Shown here: positions 55,524 through 64,000 of the stretch, piece after piece
Layout: every line of letters begins with the position of its first letter
Numbering within the stretch: position 1 is the stretch's first letter
Source of the DNA: Leisingera aquimarina DSM 24565
GTDB lineage: Bacteria > Pseudomonadota > Alphaproteobacteria > Rhodobacterales > Rhodobacteraceae
Assembly (NCBI RefSeq): GCF_000473165.1
Contig: NZ_KI421504.1
Span: 3,076,094 to 3,140,093 of the forward strand
Direction of reading: 5' to 3'
Length of the DNA stretch: 64,000 nt
The notes under the pieces: model-generated
Told to the model about the DNA's origin: nothing
What the model saw: the letters and a program-made list of their open reading frames with translations, nothing else
Databases searched by the model: none
Translations under genes and position numbers: made by a program

Positions 55524-56231
55524 ATGCTCACAAAAAAACAACTGCAACTGCTGGAATTCATACACAAACGTCTGCAGCGTGACGGCGTGCCTCCCAGTTT
55601 CGATGAAATGAAGGTCGAACTGGACCTACGATCGAAATCAGGCATTCACCGGCTGATCACTGCATTGGAAGAACGCGGCTTCATCCGCCGCCTGCCGCAC
55701 CGCGCCCGTGCGATTGAGATTATCCGCCTGCCGGACAGCCTGGGCGGTGCGCCGGACGCGCAAGGCTTTGCGCCACAGGTGATTGACGGCGGTCAAACGC
55801 AGCCCGCACCGCCTGTACCTGCCGCAGCAGACCCAATGCGCCAGGCTGCCGTGGAACTGCCGGTGATGGGCCGCATCGCCGCCGGTGTGCCGATTGAAGC
55901 GATCAGCCAGGTGTCACATCAGGTGGCGGTTCCGGGCGGCATGATCGCGCCGAACGGCCAGCATTTCGCGCTGGAGGTAAAGGGCGACTCGATGATCGAA
56001 GCCGGCATCAATGACGGCGACATCGTAGTGATCCGTGAAACCGGTGCTGCAGAGAACGGCGATATCGTTGTTGCACTGGTCGAGGGGCACGAGGCCACGC
56101 TGAAACGCTACCAGCGCCAGGGCAGCATGATCGCGCTGGAAGCCGCGAACCCGGCCTATGAAACCCGGCGCTACCCGGAAGATCAGGTGCAGATCCAAGG
56201 CCAGCTGGTTGGGTTGATCCGCACTTATTGA
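55524..56231 (+). CDS. lexA: LexA repressor
   Basis: A 235-residue SOS repressor-protease. The winged HTH (residues about 4-65, with [18 protein letters not shown] as the recognition region) is joined by a Pro/Ala linker to the S24-type domain. The self-cleavage bond is A120-G121 in GRIAAGVP, and the catalytic pair is S156 (KGDSM) and K194 (ATLKRY). GGAGGGAG precedes the ATG. It lies 32 bp downstream of its own SOS box. Its last 7 bp overlap the comEC end on the other strand. Confidence 0.96.
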   Translation: MLTKKQLQLLEFIHKRLQRDGVPPSFDEMKVELDLRSKSGIHRLITALEERGFIRRLPHRARAIEIIRLPDSLGGAPDAQGFAPQVIDGGQTQPAPPVPAAADPMRQAAVELPVMGRIAAGVPIEAISQVSHQVAVPGGMIAPNGQHFALEVKGDSMIEAGINDGDIVVIRETGAAENGDIVVALVEGHEATLKRYQRQGSMIALEAANPAYETRRYPEDQVQIQGQLVGLIRTY

Positions 56232-58294
56232 GGGCTTTCCTGGCCAATAATCCTCCGGAGGCGGCTGATTTCTGCCCCCTCCGGCTGCCATCCCGTCCAC
56301 AACCGCTGTCCCGACACACTGCGGGATGTCTGTAAGCCGCCTGTCGTGGTCACGGCGATGCTGCCCGTTTGGCGCATCACTGCCGGCGTCAGAAGCAGAC
56401 AGTTTTCCGGTGTTTGCGCCGTGACCGTGGAAACGACGATATCTCCTTTTTTACAAGTGCTTGCCTGCGCGAGTTTACGTTTTCCAGGCGCATGAACCAG
56501 GCGGAATCCAGGTCCCTGCCAAACCGGCAAAGCGTCTGTTTCCTCCCTCCACCGCGCCGCGGCGGCGATCTGTCCAGCCGGGTCGCCATCATTCTCCAGC
56601 CAGATTTTCGCAATAAACCCCTGCCCTTTGGCCCGGGACAAGGCCCGGCCTTCCGGTGCCATCACGCCAACCAGCCCGCCGGAATCAGCAATCAGGACAA
56701 CAGGACGCTCTGCCGCGCCCCACATCAACAGGGCACTGGCCGCCGGCAGCAGCCCTGCCAGCCGCAGCCGGCCTTGCCAGATCACTGCAAACAGCATGCC
56801 CGCAGCAAACAGTGGCAGAACCCAGGCGCCCGGTGCCGGCACATGAGACAAAGCCCCCTCAAATTCTGAGACGGCCTGCGCAACTGCAAGGATCCAGTCC
56901 AGCCCCCATCGCATAATTGTCAACCCGATCATTTCCAGGCCCAACGGCACCAGGCACAGTGCTAGAACTGCAGCCGGAATAACGACCGAGCCCATGACTG
57001 GCACCGAAAGCAGGTTCGCCAGCAGCCCGTAGTGCGGCACCGTGTTAAAATGCGCCGCTGCAATGGGTGCGGTTGCCGCCCCGGCCACCGCAGATGAAAT
57101 CACCAGCGCCACAACCGGCTGCAACCAGCGCGGCCCCATCGGCACCTCTTTGTTTCTGAGCGCAGCAAATACCGCAACCAGCGCGGCTGTCGCGGCAAAA
57201 CTCATCTGGAAACCAGGGCTCAGCAGGCTTTCCGGCCGCCGCAGCAGCACAATCCACGCAGCAACTGCCACCGCGCGCAGGGTAATCGCACGCCGGTTCA
57301 GCAGCACAGCGCCAAACATCACCGCCACCATGACAAAGGCCCGTTCTGTCGCCACATTACCGCCTGACAAGGCAAGATACCCCGCGCCGGCAGTCAGCGC
57401 CGCAAGCGCTGCCAGCTTCTTGACCGGCCAGCGCAGGGCTAGGACAGGTATCAGATTGAGCACAACTCTCAGCGCCGCAAAGACAAATCCGGTCAGCAGA
57501 CCCATATGCAATCCGGAGATCGCCAGCAGATGCGCCAGGTTGCTTTGCCGCAGGGCAGTCAGCGTTTGCTGCCCCACGCCGCTGCGGTCGCCGGTGGTGA
57601 TTGCGGCTGCAAACCCGCCGGTCTCTCCTGCTATACGGTCTTGCAAGCCATGCGCCACGTTCCGGCGCAGGCGTTCGACTGGCAGGCTTTGGCTAGGTGC
57701 CTCTGCCAGCAGCACCGGAACGCTTGTGTATCCCAGCCCGCCCAACTGCTTGAACCAAGCGTGGCGGCGGAAATCGAACCCGCCTGGTTCGGCAGGCCCC
57801 TGCGGCGGCAGCAAATGTGCGGTGGTCATGACCCTGGCGCCCGGCGGCGGCACCTGTTCCAGCGCTTTCAACGAAATGCGGACACGGGCCGGCGTGTTTT
57901 CCGCGGCCACCCGGTCCAGCCGCAGCAGATCCAGGGTCAGCCGCAGGACGTCGGTCGGCGAACGGTCGACAGCCACGACACGTCCCTCCACGGCCCCGTA
58001 ATAGCGGAAATCCAAAACCGGAGCCGACACCCGGTGCGCGCGTGCTCCGGCCAGGCAAAGCCCCGCTGCTGCAAGTGCAGGCGCCCACAGCAAAAATGCC
58101 AGCGACCGCCGGGACATAGCGCCGGCTGCCATCAGCAGCGCACACATCGCCAGCCCGGCAAACACGGCGGCGCCAGGCTCCGACTTCATAGAAAAATAGG
58201 CTCCGATCCCGGCCCCGAGAAAAACTGGGGTCCAGGGGAACAGATTCCCCCGCTGCGCCTGCAGCAGGTCTGCGATGGTTGCGCTCAGCCGCAT
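56225..58294 (-). CDS. comEC: ComEC/Rec2-family DNA-uptake membrane protein
   Basis: A 689-residue polytopic protein. An N-terminal pair of membrane helices and OB-like region (DUF4131 type) leads into the competence domain with [39 protein letters not shown] and [21 protein letters not shown], which are ComEC hallmarks. The C-terminal metallo-hydrolase domain seen in long ComEC proteins is only vestigial: the last 150 residues lack an HxHxDH motif. It should form the inner-membrane channel for single-stranded DNA. The start at 58294 is divergent from gltX by 79 bp. Confidence 0.88.
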   Translation of the reverse strand: MRLSATIADLLQAQRGNLFPWTPVFLGAGIGAYFSMKSEPGAAVFAGLAMCALLMAAGAMSRRSLAFLLWAPALAAAGLCLAGARAHRVSAPVLDFRYYGAVEGRVVAVDRSPTDVLRLTLDLLRLDRVAAENTPARVRISLKALEQVPPPGARVMTTAHLLPPQGPAEPGGFDFRRHAWFKQLGGLGYTSVPVLLAEAPSQSLPVERLRRNVAHGLQDRIAGETGGFAAAITTGDRSGVGQQTLTALRQSNLAHLLAISGLHMGLLTGFVFAALRVVLNLIPVLALRWPVKKLAALAALTAGAGYLALSGGNVATERAFVMVAVMFGAVLLNRRAITLRAVAVAAWIVLLRRPESLLSPGFQMSFAATAALVAVFAALRNKEVPMGPRWLQPVVALVISSAVAGAATAPIAAAHFNTVPHYGLLANLLSVPVMGSVVIPAAVLALCLVPLGLEMIGLTIMRWGLDWILAVAQAVSEFEGALSHVPAPGAWVLPLFAAGMLFAVIWQGRLRLAGLLPAASALLMWGAAERPVVLIADSGGLVGVMAPEGRALSRAKGQGFIAKIWLENDGDPAGQIAAAARWREETDALPVWQGPGFRLVHAPGKRKLAQASTCKKGDIVVSTVTAQTPENCLLLTPAVMRQTGSIAVTTTGGLQTSRSVSGQRLWTGWQPEGAEISRLRRIIGQESPQ

Positions 58295-58373
58295 GCTTGC
58301 CCCCCGCCTTCTGGCCCGGTAGACAGGCTGAAACTCTAAACCTCACATGGTTTCCAAAAGGTAAATCCTGCTC

Positions 58374-59774
58374 ATGACCCAACCGGTTGTCACCCGTTTC
58401 GCGCCTTCTCCCACCGGCTTTCTGCATATTGGCGGCGCCCGTACCGCGCTGTTCAACTGGCTCTATGCCCGTGGCCGCGGCGGTAAGTTCCTGCTGCGGA
58501 TCGAGGATACCGATCGCGAGCGTTCCACGCCTGAGGCGACCGCCGCCATCCTGCAAGGCATGGCGTGGCTGGGCCTGGATCATGACGGCGAGGTGATCAG
58601 CCAGTTCGAGGGTGCCGGACGCCACGCTGAGGTGGCCAGGCAGCTCCTGTCGGAAGACAAGGCCTATAAATGCTTTGCCACCCAGGACGAAATCGCCGCC
58701 TTCCGTGAACAGGCCAAGGCCGAAGGCAAGTCCACCCTCTACCGCTCGCCCTGGCGCGACACCGATGCGTCCAGCCACCCGGATGCACCCTATGTGATCC
58801 GCATTAAGGCGCCGCAAAGCGGCGTTACCGTTATCAAAGATGAGGTTCAGGGCGACGTCACCATCAAGAATGAACAGCTTGATGACATGATCCTGCTGCG
58901 CTCGGACGGCACGCCGGTTTACATGCTGGCGGTTGTGGTCGACGATCACGATATGGGCGTCACCCATGTGATCCGCGGCGATGACCACCTGAACAACGCC
59001 GCCCGCCAGATGATGATCTATGAGGCGATGGGCTGGGACGTGCCGGTCTGGGCGCATATCCCGCTTATCCATGGGCCGGACGGTAAAAAGCTCAGCAAAC
59101 GCCATGGGGCCTTGGGGGCGCAGGAATACCAGGCGATGGGCTATCCGGCGGCAGGCATGCGCAACTACCTGGCCCGTTTGGGCTGGTCGCACGGCGATGA
59201 CGAATTTTTTACGGACGATCAGGCCAAGGCGTGGTTTAACTTTGACGGTATCGGCAAAAGCCCGGCCCGGTTCGACACCAAGAAGCTGGAGAATCTCAGC
59301 GGTCAGCATATCGCCGTTAGCGACGACGCCGCACTGCGGCAAGAAATCAGCGCCTATCTGGGCGCGGCCGGAGAAACCGCCCTGACTGACGCGCAGTCAC
59401 AGGGTCTGGAAGCTGCGATGTATTGCCTCAAGGACCGGGCACGCACCTTCCCTGAACTGCTTGAAAAAGCGCATTTTATCCTTGCATCACGGCCAATTGA
59501 CCGGGATGCGAAGGCTGAAAAGGCGCTATCTTCTGTATCCGATGGTATACTGGAAGAATTGACGCCGCAGCTGCAAAATGCTAGCTGGGTCCGTGACGAT
59601 CTGGAGGCGCTTCTGAACGCATTTGCAGAAGCCCATGATACCAAGTTCGGCAAGCTGGCAGGCCCTTTGCGGGCGGCACTGGCGGGCCGGGCGGTAACGC
59701 CTTCGGTGTTCGACATGATGCTGATTCTGGGCCGCGAGGAAACCCTTGCCCGGCTCAAAGACGCAACAGGCTGA
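58374..59774 (+). CDS. gltX: Glutamate-tRNA ligase
   Basis: A 466-residue class I aminoacyl-tRNA synthetase. The HIGH-type motif is [15 protein letters not shown] (preceded by RFAPSPTG), and the KMSKS-type motif is KKLSKRHG. The anticodon-binding helical domain follows. Alphaproteobacteria often carry two such enzymes and use GatCAB for glutamine; whether this copy is discriminating cannot be told. It is followed by gltA after 127 bp. Confidence 0.95.
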   Translation: MTQPVVTRFAPSPTGFLHIGGARTALFNWLYARGRGGKFLLRIEDTDRERSTPEATAAILQGMAWLGLDHDGEVISQFEGAGRHAEVARQLLSEDKAYKCFATQDEIAAFREQAKAEGKSTLYRSPWRDTDASSHPDAPYVIRIKAPQSGVTVIKDEVQGDVTIKNEQLDDMILLRSDGTPVYMLAVVVDDHDMGVTHVIRGDDHLNNAARQMMIYEAMGWDVPVWAHIPLIHGPDGKKLSKRHGALGAQEYQAMGYPAAGMRNYLARLGWSHGDDEFFTDDQAKAWFNFDGIGKSPARFDTKKLENLSGQHIAVSDDAALRQEISAYLGAAGETALTDAQSQGLEAAMYCLKDRARTFPELLEKAHFILASRPIDRDAKAEKALSSVSDGILEELTPQLQNASWVRDDLEALLNAFAEAHDTKFGKLAGPLRAALAGRAVTPSVFDMMLILGREETLARLKDATG

Positions 59775-59901
59775 GTCCGGTCCTTAACTCCCGGGTAAGC
59801 CTGTTTTGATACGACAACCCCTGCGCGAATCCGCGCAGGCGCTGCCCCGCATGAAGACGCCTGCACGGCCGCTCTCGTGCCTGTAACAGGAAGGGACATC
59901 C

Positions 59902-61197
59902 ATGACCGAGACACAGAAATCTGCCACGCTCAGCCTGAATGGCGAAACCTACGAGCTGCCCATTTTCTCGCCAACGGCCGGGCCCGATGTTCTCGACATC
60001 CGCAAGCTCTACGCGAAGGCAGGTGTGTTCACCTATGACCCGGGCTTCACCTCGACCGCCAGCTGCGACAGCACCATTACCTATATTGACGGCGACAAGG
60101 GTGAACTGCTGCACCGCGGCTACCCGATCGACCAGCTGGCATCGAAATCGCACTACCTCGAGGTTTGCTATCTGCTGCTTTACGGCGAATTGCCGACCGT
60201 CACCCAGCTGGAGGATTTCGAGACCCGTGTGACCCGTCACACCATGGTGCATGAGCAGATGCACAACTTCTTCCGCGGCTTCCGCCGTGATGCACACCCG
60301 ATGGCAACCCTGGTTGGCGTGGTCGGGGCGATGTCGGCCTTCTACCACGACTCGCTGGACGTCACCGATCCGTGGCAGCGCGAAGTTGCGGCAGTCCGCC
60401 TGATCGCCAAGCTGCCGACCATCGCTGCGATGGCCTATAAATACTCGATCGGCCAGCCGTTTGTGTATCCCAAGAACGATCTGGATTACGCAGCCAACTT
60501 CCTGCACATGTGCTTCTCGGTTCCGGCTGAGGAATACCACGTGAATCCGATCCTGAGCCGGGCGATGGACCGCATCCTCACTCTGCACGCGGATCACGAA
60601 CAGAACGCTTCGACCTCCACCGTGCGTCTGGCATCCTCCTCGGGCGCAAATCCGTTTGCCTGTATCGCAGCCGGTATTGCCTGCCTCTGGGGACCGGCCC
60701 ACGGCGGCGCCAACCAGGCCTGCCTGGAAATGCTCAAGGAAATCGGCTCGGTCGACCGTATTCCCGAATATATCGCACGCGCCAAGGACAAGAACGATCC
60801 GTTCCGCCTGATGGGGTTCGGCCACCGCGTCTACAAGAACACCGACCCGCGCGCGACCGTGCTGAAGCAATCCGCGGACGAAGTTCTGGATCTGCTGGGT
60901 GTCGAGGACAATCCGCTGCTGCAAGTTGCCAAGGAACTGGAGCAGACCGCGCTGAACGATCCCTACTTCATCGAGAAGAAGCTGTTCCCGAATGTCGATT
61001 TCTACTCGGGGATCATTCTTGAGGCGATGGGCTTCCCGACGTCGATGTTCACCCCGATCTTCGCGCTGTCGCGCACCGTCGGCTGGATCTCGCAGTGGAA
61101 AGAGATGATCGCCGATCCGCAGAACAAGATCGGCCGCCCGCGCCAGCTGTACCTGGGCGAGACCATGCGCGACTACATCGACATCGAAAAGCGCTGA
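59902..61197 (+). CDS. gltA: Citrate synthase, type II
   Basis: A 431-residue citrate synthase. Catalytic residues are visible in the expected order: His in [13 protein letters not shown], His in [14 protein letters not shown], Asp in [10 protein letters not shown], and Arg near FALSRTVGW. The N-terminal beta domain with [20 protein letters not shown] is typical of NADH-sensitive type II enzymes. AGGAAGGGAC precedes the ATG. A strong terminator follows. Confidence 0.97.
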   Translation: MTETQKSATLSLNGETYELPIFSPTAGPDVLDIRKLYAKAGVFTYDPGFTSTASCDSTITYIDGDKGELLHRGYPIDQLASKSHYLEVCYLLLYGELPTVTQLEDFETRVTRHTMVHEQMHNFFRGFRRDAHPMATLVGVVGAMSAFYHDSLDVTDPWQREVAAVRLIAKLPTIAAMAYKYSIGQPFVYPKNDLDYAANFLHMCFSVPAEEYHVNPILSRAMDRILTLHADHEQNASTSTVRLASSSGANPFACIAAGIACLWGPAHGGANQACLEMLKEIGSVDRIPEYIARAKDKNDPFRLMGFGHRVYKNTDPRATVLKQSADEVLDLLGVEDNPLLQVAKELEQTALNDPYFIEKKLFPNVDFYSGIILEAMGFPTSMFTPIFALSRTVGWISQWKEMIADPQNKIGRPRQLYLGETMRDYIDIEKR

Positions 61198-61220
61198 CCG
61201 CCAGCTGCAATGAAGGTCCA

Positions 61221-61249
61221 AACGCCCCGCAATTCGCGGGGCGTTTTCT
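61221..61249 (+). terminator. Rho-independent terminator after gltA
   Basis: Stem AACGCCCCGC/GCGGGGCGTT with an AATTC loop, followed by TTCTTTT. Confidence 0.9.
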
Positions 61250-61498
61250 TTTGCCGACTCCGGGGAGCCTGCGATTTTCTGGGCGAGGCCCCAAAGCCCA
61301 TGCCACCGCAATAGCCGTAAAATGGCGACAATTCCGGATCTTGGCTCAGACTGTTTCTATGGGAAGTTCAATATTTAGCAGTGTTTGACTAAAACGATTC
61401 AACTCAATACCAAACCGCCTGCTTTACTTATTTCTGGCAGAGCGGCCCCGCGCGCATTTTGCAAGCGCCGTCTGCCAGGTGACTACGGGATTGGTGAC

Positions 61499-62308
61499 AT
61501 GGAACTTTTGATCTTGCTCGGTATCGGTATGACCATCGGCGGCGTCGCTATTGCTCTGGATGATGACGGCGATGACATTACCAAAGGCGACACCACCGCC
61601 GACGCCACAGAAGGTAACGACGACCTGGCCGGCGGATCAGGCGAGGACACGATATTCGCCAAGGACGGCGACGACATGGTAGACGGCAATGCCGGAAATG
61701 ACCGGCTGTTTGGACAGGACGGCACAGATGCGCTGGCCGGCGGTGAAGGCAATGACTTCCTGCGCGGTGGTGACGGCAACGATGTCATCATAGATGGGCA
61801 GGGCAGCGATACGCTCGTCGGCGATCTGGGTGACGACTTTATTGTCGCAACCAGTGCAGTTGACGCGGATACTGCGTTTCAAGCGCTCAGAGATTGGATT
61901 GCCGATGAAGACCCGGATGTTGACGTTCAGCTGGAACCTGAGCTGAGCCAGGATACTGACGAAGATGCGGATGTGATCCAGGCGGGCCGCGGAAATGACG
62001 ATGTTGTTGCAGGCAACGGCGACACAGTGAGCCTAGGAGAAGGCCGAGATGAACTGATCCTCGGCGACTGGATCGAGGCCGGCGATGAACCGGTTGTTCT
62101 GACAGACTACAGCCGCCTTGAGGATGTAATCGTCTATTCCCATGATGGCGAAGGCACGCCACCTGAAATCACCGTTGAGAACACGCTTGACCAATTCGGT
62201 GATGAGGATGACGCCCTGCTGCTGGCAGATGGCGAGGTTTTTGCTCGTATCCAAGGTGCCGGGGGCCTGATTACAGCAGACAACATCATGGTGCTGACTC
62301 GCGCCTAA
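61499..62308 (+). CDS. RTX/hemolysin-type calcium-binding repeat protein
   Basis: A 269-residue acidic protein (many Asp/Glu, no Cys). Residues 1-20 (MELLILLGIGMTIGGVAIAL) are a short hydrophobic stretch, atypical for T1SS cargo. Residues about 40-115 hold six GGxGxDxxx-like nonapeptides (GGSGEDTIF, GNAGNDRLF, GGEGNDFLR, GGDGNDVII), and about 160-185 hold two more (GRGNDDVV, GNGDTVSL). The C-terminal domain (VLTDYSRLEDVIVYS ...) resembles the region after RTX blades. Ca2+ binding is likely; secretion is not proven. The first 250 bp upstream hold a weak TTGACT promoter-like site. The ATG has no strong ribosome site. Confidence 0.72.
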   Translation: MELLILLGIGMTIGGVAIALDDDGDDITKGDTTADATEGNDDLAGGSGEDTIFAKDGDDMVDGNAGNDRLFGQDGTDALAGGEGNDFLRGGDGNDVIIDGQGSDTLVGDLGDDFIVATSAVDADTAFQALRDWIADEDPDVDVQLEPELSQDTDEDADVIQAGRGNDDVVAGNGDTVSLGEGRDELILGDWIEAGDEPVVLTDYSRLEDVIVYSHDGEGTPPEITVENTLDQFGDEDDALLLADGEVFARIQGAGGLITADNIMVLTRA

Positions 62309-62315
62309 AATGAAA

Positions 62316-62345
62316 TGCCGGAGAATCTCTCCGGCACCTTCTTTC
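62316..62345 (+). terminator. Terminator after the RTX-repeat gene
   Basis: Perfect stem TGCCGGAGA/TCTCCGGCA with an ATC loop, followed by CCTTCTTTC. Confidence 0.75.
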
Positions 62346-62369
62346 AGTTTTCAGCTGGCCTGAAGCTAC

Positions 62370-63149
62370 TCAGCGCCCTTCGAACTTCGCGGGGCGCTTT
62401 TCCATGAAGGCTGTGACACCTTCCAGAAAATCCCGGGTCTTGCCGCATTGGCCCTGCAGATGAGCCTCTTCCGACAGCTGCTCGGCTAAAGTGCGGCCGA
62501 AACTTTCGCGCAGGGCGGATTTGGTGGCGGCAAAGGCCTTGCTGGGGCCGCTGGCCAGATAGCTTGCGCGTTCCCGCCAATGGGCATCGAATTCCGCATC
62601 CGGCACCGCTTCCCAGATCATGCCCCAGTCGCAGGCCTGCCGGGCGCTGACGCGGTCGGCAAACAGGGCTGCCCCCATTGATTTCGCCAGGCCGATCTGG
62701 CGCGGCAGGAACCAGGTCCCGCCTGCGTCCGGGATCAGGCCGATCTTGCTGAAGGCCTGCATGAAAAAGGCGCTTTCCGTGGCGATCACCACATCGGCGG
62801 CCAGCGCCAGATTGGCGCCCGCCCCGGCAGCGGCGCCGTTGACGGCCGCCACAACCGGCACCGGGCAATCATAGATCGCCTGCAGCATCGGCAGGTATTC
62901 GTCGCGCAGCGTGCGTTCCAGATCCAGCTGGCCGCCGTTGCTGCCAGCGTCGCTCAGATCCTGGCCCGAGCAGAACGCGTCGCCGGCGCCGGTCAGCACC
63001 ACAGCGCGGGCCTCGGAAGAAGCCATGCGCATCGCATGAGTGATCTCGGACCGCATCCGGCTGTTCAGTGCGTTCTTGCGCGCTTCACGGTTCAGGGTGA
63101 CAACCGCCAGCCCGTCCTGCAGAGAAAACAGGATTTCCTTATAGTCCAT
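62370..63149 (-). CDS. Enoyl-CoA hydratase/isomerase family protein, PaaG-like
   Basis: A 259-residue crotonase-fold protein. The oxyanion-hole segments are DAFCSGQDLSDAG and VNGAAAGAGANLALAADVV; IGLIPDAGGTWFLPR places the Asp typical of PaaG isomerases rather than the hydratase Glu pair. It may isomerise ring-1,2-epoxyphenylacetyl-CoA or a related acyl-CoA. No other paa genes lie nearby, so the pathway is open. It stands alone, with 105 bp to ccmH. Confidence 0.85.
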   Translation of the reverse strand: MDYKEILFSLQDGLAVVTLNREARKNALNSRMRSEITHAMRMASSEARAVVLTGAGDAFCSGQDLSDAGSNGGQLDLERTLRDEYLPMLQAIYDCPVPVVAAVNGAAAGAGANLALAADVVIATESAFFMQAFSKIGLIPDAGGTWFLPRQIGLAKSMGAALFADRVSARQACDWGMIWEAVPDAEFDAHWRERASYLASGPSKAFAATKSALRESFGRTLAEQLSEEAHLQGQCGKTRDFLEGVTAFMEKRPAKFEGR

Positions 63150-63254
63150 CGGAGTGCCTCACAATGCTTGCATTCAGGGGCCAAGAGCGTATCCGTCTGG
63201 CCGTTTGCCGGTATGGTGACGGAAAGCCCGCCTGCCGGAAAGCCGGACCCAGCG

Positions 63255-63734
63255 TCAATCCTTCAGGATTTTCCGTAGCCGCTCCCGCTCGTCAGCGCTC
63301 AGCCCCTGCTCGGCGGCCTTGGGCGCGCGGGCGCGTCCCCGCACATAGAAGACGGCGATCACAAGCGCGGCCAGCAGCATCAGCGGACCAGCAGCCCACA
63401 ACAGCCAGTTGGCGCCGCCGGTCGTCGGGCGCAGCAGCACATACTCACCATAACGGTCGACGATAAAATCCATCGCCTCGCGGTCGCTGTCGCCCGCCAC
63501 CAGCCGCTCGCGCACCAGGACGCGCAGATCTCGGGCCAGTTCGGCATTGGACTCATCAATGCTCTCATTGCGGCAAACCAGGCAGCGCAGGTCCTTGGAC
63601 AGCTCCCGCGCACGGCTTTCAAGTGCGGGATCGGCCAGCACCTCATCCGGCTCCACCGCCAAGGCCGGCGCCGGTGCAAGCACAGAGACCGTCAACAGCG
63701 CTGCAACCGCCAGGATCAAAAGTCGCAACATCAT
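63255..63734 (-). CDS. ccmH: Cytochrome c maturation protein CcmH
   Basis: A 159-residue thiol protein for cytochrome c biogenesis. A signal peptide (LLILAVAALLTVSVLA) is followed by the redox motif LRCLVCRNESI and one C-terminal membrane helix (GGANWLLWAAGPLMLLAALVI). It keeps apocytochrome CXXCH thiols reduced for heme ligation. Its ATG overlaps the ccmF stop (63731-63734). No CcmI gene follows it; the next gene is unrelated. Confidence 0.94.
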   Translation of the reverse strand: MMLRLLILAVAALLTVSVLAPAPALAVEPDEVLADPALESRARELSKDLRCLVCRNESIDESNAELARDLRVLVRERLVAGDSDREAMDFIVDRYGEYVLLRPTTGGANWLLWAAGPLMLLAALVIAVFYVRGRARAPKAAEQGLSADERERLRKILKD

Positions 63735-64000
63735 TCTGCCGGCACTCCTGCTTCAGGTGATTTGCGCGCGCCTGCAGCGACGCGGAAGCGCCGGTCGCTG
63801 AGGCTCAGCAGCCCGCCAAGGGCCATCAGGATCGAGCCGCCCCAGATCCAATTGGCAAGCGGCTTGATGTACGTGCGCATGGTCCAGCTGCCATCGGCCT
63901 GTTGATCACCCAGAACCACATAAACATCGCGGGTGACACGGTAGTCGATTGCCGCTTCGGTGGTTGGCATCCGGCTGACCGGGTAGTCCCGCTTCTCCGG
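63731..64000 (-). CDS. ccmF: Heme lyase CcmF, C-terminal fragment
   Basis: The visible 89 residues (PEKRDYPVSRMPTTEAAI, ...VTRDVYVVLGDQQADG, then a membrane helix ANWIWGGSILMALGGLLSL) are the C-terminus of CcmF, the membrane heme-handling subunit of the Ccm lyase complex. The gene runs off the right edge. It overlaps ccmH by 4 bp, the normal arrangement of the operon. Confidence 0.92.
   Translation of the reverse strand, partial: PEKRDYPVSRMPTTEAAIDYRVTRDVYVVLGDQQADGSWTMRTYIKPLANWIWGGSILMALGGLLSLSDRRFRVAAGARKSPEAGVPAE

Noticed and set aside
57042-58001. Long plus-strand frame (319 codons) inside comEC
   Set aside because: It is antisense to a clear ComEC protein; the Arg/Pro/Ala-rich translation is typical of GC-rich shadow frames.

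Overview
The window is about 64 kb of high-GC alphaproteobacterial chromosome. Gene content points to the Roseobacter group of Rhodobacteraceae: a ChpT phosphotransferase, ornithine-lipid genes olsB-olsA, an L21 protein with an extra C-terminal domain, a GAAC-N7-GAAC type SOS box, a B12-dependent ribonucleotide reductase, a MetF plus stand-alone methyltetrahydrofolate:corrinoid methyltransferase pair, and a large RTX protein gene. Leisingera/Phaeobacter/Ruegeria-like is my best guess; this rests on recognised protein families, not on a search.

Layout. 1-8.5 kb: a lipocalin/ABC exporter cluster on the minus strand, a small K+-channel-like protein, a cardiolipin synthase, a YihY/BrkB protein, rlmE and a Ppx/GppA phosphatase. 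8.8-11.2 kb: a one-carbon operon (a small PF13769-type protein, metF, corrinoid methyltransferase) ending in a strong terminator. 11.4-17.8 kb: an accessory catabolic cassette with a GlxA/AraC-type regulator, a Rieske oxygenase, a choline-sulfatase-like enzyme, two SDR dehydrogenases and an L-carnitine-dehydrogenase-like enzyme. 17.9-19.65 kb: a decayed mobile region (IS5-type remnant fused to a broken serine recombinase) abutting the 3' end of tRNA-Ser(CGA). 19.9-30.7 kb: housekeeping genes (rplU-rpmA, obgE-proB-proA, chpT, olsBA, rpsB-tsf).

30.7-36 kb: a structured, relatively AT-rich intergenic region, a LuxR-type regulator overlapping aroQ, a serine hydrolase, tesB and a broken IS30-type element. 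36.2-43.5 kb: nrdJ, a gene-poor gap holding four TTAA boxes at exact 11-bp spacing (CtrA-like), tRNA-Pro(UGG), a DUF192 protein, a double cold-shock protein, pdxH and fabI. 43.5-56.2 kb: gpt, an aminotransferase, a PpiD-like foldase, trpE, then trpG-trpD-ung-trpC-moaC-moeA, followed by lexA with its own SOS box. 56.2-64 kb: comEC, gltX, gltA, an RTX-repeat protein, a PaaG-like enoyl-CoA hydratase, and the end of a ccm cytochrome c maturation cluster (ccmH and the C-terminus of ccmF).

No CRISPR array, phage structural module, rRNA operon or toxin-antitoxin pair was seen. The observations most worth a second look are the catabolic cassette, the phased TTAA array, the LuxR protein lacking the AHL-binding Asp and translationally coupled to aroQ, the uracil-DNA glycosylase gene inside the trp operon, and a repeated gene-end element with the form CAAAATAC...GCCG.AGGC plus a GC hairpin.
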